From Littorina saxatilis (Eukaryota; Mollusca; Gastropoda; Littorinimorpha; Littorinidae), in contig NC_090246.1 in the NCBI RefSeq assembly GCF_037325665.1, positions 38,935,786 to 38,999,785 on the forward strand: a DNA stretch of 64,000 bases. The letters are read 5' to 3'. The position numbers and the translations under genes were made by a program. The notes under the pieces are model-generated. The model did not search any database. It worked only from the letters and a program-made list of their open reading frames with translations, and was not told where the DNA came from. This document shows, one piece after another, positions 13,449-25,600 of this stretch. Every line of letters begins with the position of its first letter. The stretch's first letter is position 1.

Positions 13449-14860
13449 CATGCGTGCGAGCGTACGTCTGTCTCTGTGTATGTCTTTTTGTGTTCCAAGC
13501 TTAGATGCACGGCTGTTTTCTGCTATCTATATTCTAGTAAGTCAAGAGCAGGTAGTAGTTTAAATGCCAGAAGGCCGTATCTAGTATTATGAACTGTTCA
13601 GGACAATAAGCCACCACGACAACATTGGGCTATGGTGTGTTCTTTTTGTAATTACCGAAGTCAGCGATCAGCTTACTTAAGCAGCATTGCATGCATGCCT
13701 TGCATACATCACTCGCTCTTTTACTGTTTCATTCATTTGAACTGAGTTTTATAGACTGATAGTGTCACCAAATGATAGATTGAGTTGTGCGAGCATTACA
13801 AAGGGAGTCAAACAGGAAAAAGTATCTTGTCTTGTGATTTTTTTTCTCGTGACACCAACTTCCTTCAGGCTTTGGATAGTGGGAGCTTTGCGTGGGAGGA
13901 CAAACTCACGATTTGTTCAGACGGTGAACGTGCTTGATAGCAGGTTCTACTGGTTGAAGGCGCATGGTTTCCGGGGGAGGGTCCCATCGCAATAACAATA
14001 CTTTCGGATTCACCTTCACCTTGGCCGCAGACGTAGATTGCTGTATACTGAGCATATCATCGACACTGCATGGCGTAGCATCCAAAGAAAACCGATTCGT
14101 TCACGTCCAAGTCGATCCACATGCTTCAGTCGGGGGTACAAATACGTGACAAAGAATCATGAAGTTTTGCGCAGGTTTGAGTTTTTGGGCCATGGTCTTT
14201 AGCTAAAGAAGTTTGTGAACATTTTTTATTTTTTCCCCGGAAGGGCTATTGAGGTCCAACGAATGACGTCTCACAACGTGCGTGGTCGTCCTTGGCGGTC
14301 AAGAAAGCCGCCGCGATCATTGCGCAGACGACACTTCTAGACCGCCAATATTTTTTGTGCGCATTACGTGCTCCACATAAATCGGCCGGAAACGAAGCAA
14401 TTGGGAAACCTGGATATACAGCAGATGTGACAGATCCCTCTTCTTTCGATATGTGACGTCAGTTCTACGTACGGCACTATTTCAAGTTCTGGAGATACAT
14501 ATGTACCCTCTTCACTGACTGCTTCGGCAAATGCTTACTCCATCCTTAGATCCACTCCTGATCCCGTTGCGTTAGAAAAGGGCCCGTTTAGCAGTCGTTC
14601 TTGTCACTAATTGGTCGTTAGGATCATTAGTCAGTGCTACCCCACCCCGCCCTCCACCCGTATTGGCGATACAGGGCTGACAGAACGAGAGCAGCACAGC
14701 CTAACAACGGTCTGCAGACAGTGTCATGGTTGCGCTGCGTGGCAGGGATCTTTATTAATTCCAACACTGCTCGATTCGACCTCTTGCTGCACTGGGAGAC
14801 GAGTTCCTTGTAAAGCGACAACAATGGGTGCCCACGTGCTGGAATTGTGACACTTGGGGA
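13447..14860. other. No gene seen
   Basis: No exon I can support. A short GC-rich part lies at 14270-14400. Confidence 0.4.
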
Positions 14861-14866
14861 AGGGGT

Positions 14867-14897
<31 letters not shown>

Positions 14898-14935
14898 GTG
14901 TGGGGGGGGGGTGGGGTGGTTGGGGGGGGGGATGA
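14867..14935. repeat. GT microsatellite and G-rich tract
   Basis: A (GT)n run is followed by several runs of 7-10 G, so a G-quadruplex could form on this strand. Confidence 0.8.
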
Positions 14936-15047
14936 AGTTTAAGGTGTGGGGTTGGGGTGAGGCGGCTGGTGACACTTTTTTAAATTTTTTTTAAAATTAT
15001 GTTTCGGTTTCAAACCTGCACATAAGAAGAAAGAACATTTCATTTCA

Positions 15048-15360
15048 TTTCATTTTCATTTTCATTACTTTATTGTCCCATCGCTGGGAAATTCGGGTCG
15101 CTTCCTCCCAGTGGAAAGCTAGCAGCAACGGAGTCGCGCTACCCAGGTGTCTGCGTGTTTAGGTGTATTCAGCCACCTGCACTTATGGCAGAATGACCAA
15201 GGTCTTTTACGTGCCATTGTGATGACGCACGGGGGTGGGACATGGCTTCCGTCTCTGGGTCTGCACATAAAGTTGACCCGTGTCCGTCCCGGCCCGAATT
15301 CGAACCTGCGACCTTCCGATCACAAGTCCAGTGCTCTACCAACTGAGCTACCGGGCCCGT
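15048..15360 (-). mobile_element. tRNA-derived SINE, family SB
   Basis: On the minus strand the element begins near 15360 with a tRNA-like head. An A box (GGTAGCTCAGTTGGTAGAGC) and a B box (GGTTCGAATTC) are clear, and the anticodon loop could read UGU (threonine), though this is tentative. The body runs to GGGACAATAAAGTAATG and a tail of AATG/AAATG repeats near 15050-15065. It is about 310 bp long. Two strongly diverged relatives lie at 36140-36400 and 51366-51650. The head end touches the AACAAA start of the H1 element at 15363. Confidence 0.8.
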
Positions 15361-15362
15361 TT

Positions 15363-16147
15363 AACAAATCGCGTAAGGCGAAAATACAGCATTTAGTCAA
15401 GCTGTCGAACTCACAGAATGAAACTGAACGCAATGCAATTTTTCAGCAAGGTATACTCGTAGCATCGTCAGTCCACCGCTCGTGGCAAAGGCAGTGAAAT
15501 TGACAAGAAGAGCGGGGTAGTAGTTGCGCTGAGAAGGATAGCACGCTTTTCTGTACCTCTCTTCGTTTTAACTTTCTGAGCGTGTTTTTAATCCAAACAT
15601 ATCATATCTATATGTTTTTGGAATCAGGAACCGACAAGGAATAAGATGAAAGTGTTTTTAAATTGATTTCAATTTTTTTATTTTGATCATAATTTTTATA
15701 TTTTTAATTTTCAGAGCTTGTTTTTAATCCAAATATAACATATTTATATGTTTTTGGAATTAGAAAATGATGAAAAATAAGATAAACGTAAATTTGGATC
15801 GTTTTATTAAAATAATATTTTTTTTTTTACAATTTTCAGATTTTTAATGACCAAAGTCATTAATTAATTTTTAAGCCACCATGCTGAAATGCAATACCAA
15901 AGTCCGGCCTTCGTCGAAGATTGCTTGGCCAAAATTTCAATCAATTTGATTGAAAAATGAGGGTGTGACAGTGCCGCCTCAACTTTTTACAAAAAGCCGG
16001 ATATGACGTCATCAAAGATATTTATCGAAAAAAAGAAAAAAAAGTCCGGGGATATCATTCCCAGGAACTCTCATGTCAAATTTCATAAAGATCGGTCCAG
16101 TAGTTGGTCTGAATCGCTCTACACACACGCACACACACACACAACAC

Positions 16148-16197
<50 letters not shown>

Positions 16198-16262
16198 CAC
16201 GACCCTCGTCTCGATTCCCCCTCTATGTTAAAACATTTAGTCAAAACTTGACTAAATGTAAA
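15363..16262 (+). mobile_element. H1 element, near full length
   Basis: The 5' end reads AACAAA with the TCGC-GTAAG-GCGA hairpin, then ATTTAGTCAAG. The 3' end is ATTTAGTCAAAACTTGACT, which folds on itself. The inner part holds AT-rich blocks with a CATATCTATATG motif, a palindromic AATGAC-CAAA-GTCATT, a perfect TGACGTCA at 16004-16011 and a CA microsatellite at about 16121-16196. There is no coding capacity. Its layout of end words and inner microsatellite resembles non-autonomous Helentron-type elements. That class is an inference. Confidence 0.8.
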
Positions 16263-18058
16263 AATCATGAATCGTGATCGAGTATGATAAAACGCACATA
16301 CAGACACAGCCACACGGAGAATTAGACTTTCTTTGATCATCATTTTGGCGTGATATATACCCACTATTATTTGGGTGTGTGTGCTGGGCGGGAGAGAGGG
16401 AGTGCTGCTCAGCTTTGGGCAGGAGGAAACACTGAATATCCACCGAATTCACCGCATGCACACATACGTTCCACGTCCAAACGGACAGACACCAGAGGCT
16501 ACTCCCAGTCCCACACTCGTACTAACAGGGAAAGTATAAGACACACGTATAGACATAAAAGCGGTATGAATGGAAGATGTAGGCAGTTAAAGCTGGGACG
16601 GATCAGTGTCAAAGTGGGATCGCGGAAGGCCAAAGTTCATTCCAACACTGACACACCCGACAGCCATTACTGAAAGACCTGCATGAGACTAGAGAAGGTT
16701 ACAGAAAGGGTTGGTACAAACGCTGAAAATATCAACAAAACAAAGCCACAACGACAACAACGACGACGACGAAACAGAAAAAGAAAGGCTTTACGCATTC
16801 TAAGAAAAGCAATGTAAACTAAAGAAAGAAACGAGAATAATAAAAGAAAACAAGTTGAAAGAAAACAAACCAAACTAAAACAGATGTCAATGTAACAACT
16901 CATGGCCACGACATCGTTTCTCACTCAGACCTGTCAGTCAAACAGAGTGGGGGGTCCAGATAATCGGAAAAGTCTGCACGTTTTGATAATCGTCACCTGC
17001 ACCAAATAAAACACCTGTTCTAGGCAAGCAAACATACCCCTCCCCCCACACACACACACACTCACACATCCTGGATAGTCTCTCCGGTTCTTCCACGTTT
17101 TTGCCGTCTCCATTCTGCCCCTAATTGATTAGTCATGTTATTAACTTTTGTTAATTTGTTTGATTTGTACATCAACATTTTCTTTCTTTTTTATTGCCTG
17201 GTGTGTGTTCAGTGTCCCCCTTCAGACGCCTAGTCACATGTCTGTTATTATAGGTTTATAGCTCCACGAACAAACGGGAAATTTAAAACCTTATGAAAAC
17301 CTTGCAATTTTGAGAAAGATAGAAAACATGTTCATTGCTCAAACGTGAGTACCTCCCAACATGTTAGTTCTGTTTTGTTGTGGAAGCATGTAGAAGAGAC
17401 ACGAGCGATGTCCTGACTCTTACATGCGTCGCTTGAGCTTTTGAAAGCAGTGTCTTCAATGATGGCAAATGCATCATACGCTCAAACTAAAATTACAAGT
17501 GAGCACTGCCGACAAGTTTCCATGCTTTGCACAAGCGGTATCCAATCCAATCCACATGAAAATTAACTATTTTCTCCGACTCATATCAAATGTAATTTGT
17601 AAATAAGACAGTCACGCTCAAATACTGATACACGGTATACTAGTTTCAAAATGAAGGTGAAATAAAACGGTGGCAATAGAAAAATATAAAATCAATTCTA
17701 CAAGAAATAACAACGATGATTCACTTTTTTCCATCTGTTTTCTGTTACCAGGTAACCGGAGAAGACACTGACGGTGGAACTTTGCGGATAACGTCTTGGT
17801 CCCTTTCATTTGGTGAACGCCTTTCCTTGCCTGGGATGCTTCAACTCTCTGGAGCCTCACACATCTACAGAGAAATGGCTTGATTTTGGTCGTGTTCCTG
17901 AGCGACTCTGCAAATGTGATGGTGAATTATGAAGCTGTTCGTGTTTGAAGGCCCTCTCCTACACGTCTGTCCTGTGTTGACACAATTCACGGCTGTTTTC
18001 GATGTCATGAGAAAAACATTCTTTTTATCGTAGTGGTGGAGGTGATTGTTACTTTCTG
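16263..18058. other. No gene seen; upstream region of the PERCC1-like gene
   Basis: No confirmed exon. Just before the downstream gene, a pyrimidine-containing stretch ends in a usable splice acceptor (GATTCAG at 18064-18070), so an upstream 5' exon may exist but was not identified. Confidence 0.4.
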
Positions 18059-19153
18059 GTGCTGATTCAGCCCATGCACGAGAGTGACGTCATGGCAGCA
18101 GCAGTGCACGCGGCGCGCGCATCCCCGCCTCGTTTTCAGACCCTACATCCTCCTCTGGCACCTCCCCCTTCCCTCGCCTTGACTCACCCCCTCCCCCTCC
18201 CCCCCATGGACAGAAGACAGTTCACGCCCCTCAGCTTCTCAGGTGCTCAGCTCCATCCTCCTCCTTTCTCCTTCCAACACCTCCCTCCTCCCAATCCTCC
18301 CACAATGTCCCGTCAGGAAGAGGAGGAGGAGGAGTTTGAAGAGGATGTGGATGAGGATGACATGAGTGACTTGGAGGAGGAGCTTCAGCAGGAGCTGTTG
18401 GCCTATCGCAACAGACAGCGTCAGCCTGACATGACTCGTCAGCTGCTGCAGTTTGCTGACATGGTCAACACCGACATTCAGAAATTCTTCGGACGCAAGA
18501 AGGGCGACGAGGATTCCTGTGACGTGTACGAGGACAAATGGACGGCCATAAAATCAGGCCGGGAACTCTACTACGCTGACCTCCTGAAGATGGCTCAAGG
18601 GGACTTCGGTGATTCCAAGTCGTCCAAATCGAAGTCTCGACACAAAGACGCTGACATTCCCGAGGACAACAGAAACTCCTTCTCGGGGAAGGCAGATACT
18701 TCTAAAGGGCTAGGCGGGTTGAAGGATCTCTTCGAACAGGGACTGAAAGCGAACAAAAACAAGAACAGCTCCACTCATCATAGCGGCTCAGGAAAGCGCC
18801 CTAGAACAGAAACAGACAGTGCGTCAGGGACAGTGCCAATGCACCAACGTCACCTCCCAGAGTCGTTCTGGAAAGAACCCGGAGTATCAGGACCTCCGGG
18901 GACAGGCAACGTTGACGTCCCGGTAGTGACCTCAAGTGTTCTTCAAAGCCTTGGATCCTCCAAGCTGCCTGATTTCAGTGACCTCATGGAGAGCTGGCAT
19001 GGCGAGCAGGCTCAGATGCAGCATCACCAGCTTCATCCCTTGCATCAGATCCAGCTGCAGCAACAGCAGCAACAGCACAGGACCTCGGCTGTCTCTGAAA
19101 CCTTCACGTCCACTTCGTCCGATTCGTCATCGTCGAGGAAGAGGAGGTTGTAA
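18059..19153 (+). CDS. PERCC1: PERCC1-like protein (proline/glutamate-rich, coiled coil)
   Basis: The frame encodes about 364 residues. In order it has a proline-rich N-terminus (residues 20-80), an acidic Glu/Asp stretch (85-110) that leads into a short coiled coil, a conserved-looking core with LLQFADMVNTDIQKFFGRK and GRELYYADLLKMA (about 128-182), a basic serine-rich linker, and later HLPESFWKEPG and LPDFSDLMESW blocks, then a Gln/His run and a Ser/Arg/Lys C-terminus. From memory these blocks match vertebrate PERCC1, a protein of gut enteroendocrine cells whose loss causes congenital diarrhoea. A molecular function is not established. An acceptor ends at 18070, so if an upstream exon exists translation probably starts at the ATG at 18074. 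The invertebrate assignment is from recall and not from a search. Confidence 0.68.
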   Translation: MLIQPMHESDVMAAAVHAARASPPRFQTLHPPLAPPPSLALTHPLPLPPMDRRQFTPLSFSGAQLHPPPFSFQHLPPPNPPTMSRQEEEEEEFEEDVDEDDMSDLEEELQQELLAYRNRQRQPDMTRQLLQFADMVNTDIQKFFGRKKGDEDSCDVYEDKWTAIKSGRELYYADLLKMAQGDFGDSKSSKSKSRHKDADIPEDNRNSFSGKADTSKGLGGLKDLFEQGLKANKNKNSSTHHSGSGKRPRTETDSASGTVPMHQRHLPESFWKEPGVSGPPGTGNVDVPVVTSSVLQSLGSSKLPDFSDLMESWHGEQAQMQHHQLHPLHQIQLQQQQQQHRTSAVSETFTSTSSDSSSSRKRRL

Positions 19154-19360
19154 TACAGCTGGCATGGATTGGCTGCAAGAGTGAATGTTCTTACAGAGAA
19201 TGAATAATCATATATATGGGTCTACGGTGGCTTCGTTGAGGTGCGTCGTGCGCATGATCGAGGACGCGCTTGGAGGTTGAACAAGTGAAAGATGGGATGG
19301 GGATGGGCGGTTGGCAATTGTGTATATGCTGACTGTCAGTTGCCAAAACATGCGAGACAG

Positions 19361-19503
<143 letters not shown>

Positions 19504-19843
19504 ACCTTCATCTTCATATGCATATGGTGGACTGACTTTAGTCTCTCTGCTATTCTAAATATATTCGGTGCTTTTTCGTAAACAGGGTAATGTTTTACGT
19601 GTTCTTGTCTTGCTGTTCTCAAAGATCAACAGAATAACTATGAAAACTTGAAAATCCTAACTGTAATCAACGGCGACAGCGGGCATAAAATCAAATCATT
19701 ATTGGTACGTCTATAATGTAAACAAAATAATGACGACGAATTCGTTCTTTTGTGAGTCGTCTTGCACCAGTCATTAATACCCGTATCTTTATTGTAACAA
19801 AATACGACTATTATCATTATGTTTGCTACTGTTGTGCAATTGC

Positions 19844-19892
19844 AATAAACTGTGACACATGTTTACTACTAGTTGACCGCCTTTTGAATAAA
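19844..19892 (+). terminator. Candidate polyadenylation signals
   Basis: AATAAA occurs at 19844-19849 and 19887-19892, about 700 bp after the PERCC1-like stop codon. Either could end that transcript. No cleavage site can be verified from sequence alone. Confidence 0.35.
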
Positions 19893-19904
19893 GTTGACTG
19901 TCTG

Positions 19905-19907
<3 letters not shown>

Positions 19908-19988
<81 letters not shown>
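19908..19988. repeat. Second GA dinucleotide tract
   Basis: An 80-bp (GA)n run with the same strand polarity as the tract at 19364-19500, about 400 bp further on. A short (CTGT)n stretch follows near 20030-20060. Confidence 0.95.
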
Positions 19989-19989
<1 letters not shown>

Positions 19990-21147
19990 GGTCTGTGTAA
20001 CGAACGTGACGGTCTGTCTGTAAATCTGTCTATGTCTCTGTCTGTCTGTCTGTCTGTGTGCCTTTGTCTCTTCGTATCCATGACTGTTCTCACACTACCC
20101 TACTACTCCTGCTTATCATGATCACATCAAAATCCAATTCAGTCATCCACAAACACGAACGGCTTGTTTCAAGATTGCACGAAAGGGGCGACAACCATGG
20201 GGTGTCATATTGAAGTTATCACTGAGTTATGCATCTTGCGCATTGCACAGAGTTGTTGGGGGACAACAGTGGGAGGGGGTAGAAACAAGATAAAGGCTCC
20301 CAGGTGAGAAGACAACACAAACACCCGATAGTAACTCGGAGGATCGTGAGGCACCACCCCGATACCTGCGGGTACCTACCCTGATTAAGCAGTACATGAA
20401 GACATGGTTGAAATAGCAGCGTGACAGACCACCGTCAAACTGATGACAGCGAAACAGATAAGATAGGCACACGGCTATTTACACCAGTGCGTGTACAGAA
20501 ACTCCCTTCCTCACACGCATACATACGCACGCACGGCGTACACGCAGTCGTACACACATTCAGTTTCACAAATCATCCTTGTGGGTTTCAAAATAAAGAA
20601 ACAAACACAGAGGAGGGCGTCTCCACCTCACGCTGGTTATAATGGGTTTGACAAATTCTTGGTAGAACTCAAAATGTACAGTAGCACAAATGTCTCATCA
20701 AATCAGGCATCAAAAAGGGAGCAAGCCTAAAATGGGGTGGGATGTAAATAAACATACCGTTTATATTCAGGATTCTTCAGAAAACGTGGTCTGAAAAAAA
20801 AGGGGGGGGGGGGGGGGTCCAAATTCGGGAAAGGGGTCGGTTCTAGTCTTCCCACTGTATTATTATGATGAATCACTCACTTGTCAGTTTCATCGCCTCA
20901 ACATCACTTTCTTCCGAACAGATAGTCGCATGACAGGCACTGAAAGCATGACGGAAAGGTTGAGTGTCGGAGAGATAAACACGCCGCGTGTGTAACATAA
21001 TATTGTCGTGACAGCAAGTCGGGAGGTGTTGTCGAACTTGAAGGGGAGGTTCGTGTGAGATGACTGTCTTATTTAGCTCCGCCTATCTCTTTCTTGATGT
21101 CTGATTTGTAATGACTCGATAGCTGCAGAGATAAAACAAGTACAATT
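19989..21147. other. No gene seen
   Basis: A poly-G run lies near 20800-20818. No exon or recognised repeat was found. Confidence 0.4.
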
Positions 21148-21500
21148 TTGAGAGTTCCTGAGTATAATATCCCCAGACGGTTTTTTCCCCATTTTTTCAA
21201 TAAATGTCTTTGATGACGTCATATCCGGCTTTTTGTAAAAGTTGAGGCGGCACTGCCACACCCTCATTTTTCAATGAAATTGATTGACATTTTGGCCAAG
21301 CAATCTTTGACGAAGACCGGACTTTGGTATTGCATTTCAGCGTGGAGGCTTAAAAATCAATTAATGACTTTGGTCATTAAAATTCTAAAATTTAAAAAAA
21401 AAATTTGTTTATAAAACGATCTTTGACGATCGAAGGCCAGACTTTGGTATTGCATTTCAGCTTGGAGGCTTAAAAATTAATTAATGACTTTGGTCATTAA
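21148..21500 (-). mobile_element. H1 fragment with internal duplication
   Basis: This is the middle of an H1 element on the minus strand, from the GGAACTCT block at 21150 through TGACGTCA at 21214-21221. The segment GGCTTAAAAAT .. AATGACTTTGGTCATT is present twice (about 21350-21380 and 21470-21500), joined at GATC sequences. Both element ends are missing. Confidence 0.75.
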
Positions 21501-21812
21501 AGTGCATCTAAACCCCATTTTTCAAACCAAAACCCTTATTACCAATGCAAACATACACTCGGATGTGTTCCATCCTCACCGCTCAAAAAGCCCGAAGACG
21601 CGAGAAGCAGACGCAGCGGCAAGATCTTCTGTGCGAAGAAGTCACCTCCTGGCCTTCATCCATCAGACCGTCCCAAACCGGTCGTCATTGACACGCCTGA
21701 TGATCTATTCAAGCTGGGCGTCACCGAAGTCGACTACCATGCCCTGGGTCTGTCGCATCTTGCTGAGGAACCTGCAGATGGGGGTTTGGGGTCTGCCATG
21801 GCCGAGGGTTAG
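21501..21812 (+). other. Unassigned coding-like segment
   Basis: An open stretch without an ATG start reads ..KKPEDARSRRSGKIFCAKK, then PVVIDTPDDLFKLGVTEVDY, and ends at a TAG at 21810. The composition looks like real protein and not repeat. It could be a host exon cut off by the neighbouring insertions, or a decayed N-terminal part of the LINE beside it. I recognise no family. Confidence 0.3.
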
Positions 21813-21909
21813 CGGTGCCCTGGGGGCATTGATTCAGCGTCTCCCCCTCATGTGAGTCAGGTGTGTGGTGCTGCGAACTATGAGAAGAAAGGAGGTGGTG
21901 GTTTAGGGA

Positions 21910-22650
21910 AAGACTTTGGTGGTGAAGAGAGAGGTGAAGACAGAGTGGCGAAGGACTGTGATGGTGATGGTGGTGATGAGAGGTGAAGACAGAGTGGTGA
22001 AGGACTGTGATGATGGTGAAGAGGGAGATGAAGACAGAGTGGTGAAGGACTGTGATGGTGATGGTGGTGATGAGAGAGGTGAAGACAGAGTGGTGAAGGA
22101 CTGTGATGGTGATGGTGGTGATGAGAGAGGTAAAGACAGTGTGGTGAAGGATTGTGATGATGGTGAAGAGGGAGGTGAAGACAAAGTGGTGAAGGACTGT
22201 GATGGTGATGATGGTGATAAGAGAGGTGAAGTCAGAGGTGGTGCTGAGAGAGGTGAAGATAGAGGGAATGAATGTGGTGATGATAGTTGTGATGAGAGAG
22301 GTGAAGACAGAGTGAATGACTGTGGTAATGATAGTGGTGATGAGAGAGGTGAAGACAGAGTGAATGACTGTGGTGGTGATGGTGGTGTTGAGAGAGGTGA
22401 AGATAGAGGGAATGACTGTGGTGGTGATGGTGGTGATGAGAGGGGTGAAAACAGAGTGAATGACTGTGGTGGTGTTGGTGGTGATGAGAGGGGTGAAGAC
22501 AGAGTGAATGACTGTGATGGTGATGGTGGTGATGAGAGGGGTGAAGACAGTGTGAATGACTGTGGTGATGAAGATATAGTGAATGTCTGGGGTGATGATG
22601 GTGGTGAAGAGGGAGGTGAAGACAGAGTGGTGAAAGACTGTGGTGATACT
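21910..22650. repeat. Minisatellite with 45-51 bp units, translated in frame
   Basis: About fifteen units begin with GAAGACAGAGTG and contain TGTGATGGTGATGG. Nearly all are multiples of three, mostly 45, 48 or 51 bp, so both strands stay open. On the plus strand a unit reads about GEDRVVKDCDGDGGDER. The later units change to a VNDCG version. The array forms the first 240 or so codons of the LINE frame. Confidence 0.9.
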
Positions 22651-25600
22651 GATGATGTTGATGTTGTTGATGTGTATGCAAATGTTTCTGATGTTGATAT
22701 TCTGCATGACTCTCTGGATGTTGGCAATGCGCATGAAATGGATAATGTTGTTGTAATGTCAGATGTTGATGTTCATTTTGACTCGTTAGATGTTGAGAAT
22801 GTACGTAACAAATCTACTGTTAAAATAGATGTATACAATGTTGATAGTGAGATTGGAGATTCCTTTGGTACTGAATATAGTATTGAGGATAATCCTGATA
22901 TAATCTCCTGCTTAGCGCTTAATGTCTGTGGAATCACTTCAAAGCTAAAATTTCCTGAATTTGTGAAATTTATTGCCAAATATGACATTATTTGTTTTAG
23001 CGAGAGCAAACTTGATGATATTGATGAGATTAACATTCCAGGTTATATAGCATTCTATAAGAATAGAGGAACATTTCGCAGAAAATCAGGTGGTGTATTA
23101 GTTTTATTACGGGAAGTGTTTGCTAATAATATAACTATTTTTGAAGAAAAAAAGCTATCACATAAGATAAAAGAAGAGATGAAAATATGGTATAGATTTT
23201 TGGATGTAGAAATGTGTGAGAATGCGTTATTTTTTAAGTTAGATAAGAAAATACTTGGACGTGACACCCTTTTCTGTGCTTTATATATTCCCCCTGAAGG
23301 GTCACCTTACCATAACAAAGATGTTTGTGCTGAACTAGAAGAGGTGTATATGCAGTTTGGGTTAGATAATGATTATGTTTGTCTGTTAGGAGACTTAAAT
23401 TCCCGCACTGGTCATCTGAGTGAAATGTTGCATGAAGATGATCAGCATTCAGAAGGTTTTGTTGATAATGACTTGTTTGACTCTGATGAGGTTGGTACTC
23501 TAATAGGTGAGCGGGCCTCACAGGATAATAATACTAATAACCTTGGTTTTAAATTGATTGATTTTTGTAAAATGACTGGCTTAGTTATTGCTAATGGTAG
23601 AGTTGGCGATGATTCAGGGGTTGGTAAATGCACATGTAAGGATAAGAGCGTTGTTGATTATTGCATCCTGTCAAAAGATTTGTTCTCGAAAGTTAATTAT
23701 TTTTCTGTGATGGAATTTTGTGAAATGTATTCTGATGTACACTGTCCTGTTGTTTTGCATTTATTAAAACATAATGAAGTACGCGCTAATGATTGCCTAG
23801 CAGAAGTTGTGAAAAAAACCAAAAATGAAGATTTGCTGTCTAAAGGTAGAGAAAAGGATAACAAGTACACAAAACCAAAATGGGACAATAACAATGGGAC
23901 CAAGTTAGCTTTTGTAGTTAATCTGAATGAGGATGATATTTATACTGTTGAAACTAAATTACAAAATATGCTAGCTACAAGTGAGAGTACGACAACAGAT
24001 GACGTTGATAGTGTTACTAATAAGATTTGTGATATTTTAAATTGTTCTGCTGAGAAAATCGGTGTAATTAAAGAACAAAAATTTATGAAAAAGCCACGTT
24101 CAAAGAAATTTAAACTACAACAACCATGGTTTAGTGCAATTTGCAAAGAGAAAAGAAAAATATTTTTACATGCGAAAAACAAAGCAAGACGGTTTAAAAA
24201 TGTGTTCAATGAAGATGAAAAAAAGAGTGCTTTTAAAGAATACAAAAAGACAATAAAAAAGGAATGCAAGTCGTATCATAATGAGTTCGTTAAAACTTTG
24301 AGAAAGTTAAGAAGTACTGACCCGAAAGCATACTGGAATCTTCTAAATAAAAATAAAAAGAATAATTCCAAAACTAACTATCCAACTTGTTCTGAGTTTT
24401 TCGAACATTTCACTAAACTACAAGAGTGTGATGAAAATGAAATGGATGATAGTAATGAACATTTAAATGAAGCAAGTAATGAATTTCTTAATGCGCCTTT
24501 TACAAAGGAGGAAGTTATCAAATGTATAGACAAGCTAAAAAACAATAAGGCATGCGGTCAGGATAAAATAATTAATGAGTATTTAAAAGCGTCACATGAT
24601 CGAATGATTGATATTTATGTATTGTTGTTTAATGTTGTTTTGCAGTCAGGAAAGGTTCCAACACAATGGGCCGTAGGTGAAATTATTCCATTGTACAAAA
24701 ATAAAGGCTCTCAAGCTGACCCCACAAATTATAGAGGAATTACTATACTCAGCTGCTTCGGAAAACTTTTCAGTGCAATTTTAAATGATAGGTTATCAAA
24801 CTTTTTGGAGAGTAATAACAAATTAGGTCAAGAACAAACAGGTTTCCGCACAGGTTTTTCAACACTAGACCATGTTTTTACTTTGCATTGTATATTAAAT
24901 TTTTTTCTCAACAAAAAGAAGCGACTGTTTTGTGCATTTGTAGACTATGAAAAAGCGTTTGATAAAGTTCGCCGTGCATTTTTATGGGAGAAATTAGTTA
25001 GTTCTGATGTTAATGGGAAGTTTTTAAAAACTGTAAGAAATTTGTATGAAAATGCCAAGTCTTGTGTTAAAGTTAATAGTGAGTGTTCTGGATATTTTCC
25101 CAGTTTGTGTGGAGTTAGACAAGGGGAAAACTTGTCACCGTTGTTTTTTGCTCTATTTTTAAATGATCTAAAGCCTTTTCTGTTGGAAAACAGTAATGGT
25201 TTACAATCTATGTCAAGAGAGGCTATTGTGGCTGGAATGGATGATACGGATGTAAATGCTTTGTTTCAAATGTTTTTATTACTGTATGCGGATGATACTG
25301 TGATCTGCGCAGAGTCTGAAAAAAACCTGCAAGAATGTTTAAACAAAATGCACGAATACTGTTTAAAATGGCGTCTAAATATTAATGTAAACAAAACGAA
25401 AGTTATAGTTTTTTCCAGAGGTAAAATTAGAAATAAACCACTGTTTACGTACAATGGCAATTTAATCGAAGTAGTGTTTGATGTAATGTACTTGGGCCTT
25501 AAGATTAATTATAATAATACATTTTCAGTCGCACAGAAGAATCTATATGATCGTGCCTCAAGGGCAATGTTTGTTCTTTTGCGCACTTGTAGACAATTGT

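Noticed and set aside
15290-15360. Candidate tRNA gene
   Set aside because: A and B boxes are present, but it is the head of a 310-bp SINE with a repeat tail. The anticodon stem does not pair well.
21721-22734. Minus-strand open frames of 337 and 274 codons
   Set aside because: They are the reverse strand of the LINE minisatellite, with His/Ser/Thr repeats and no domain.
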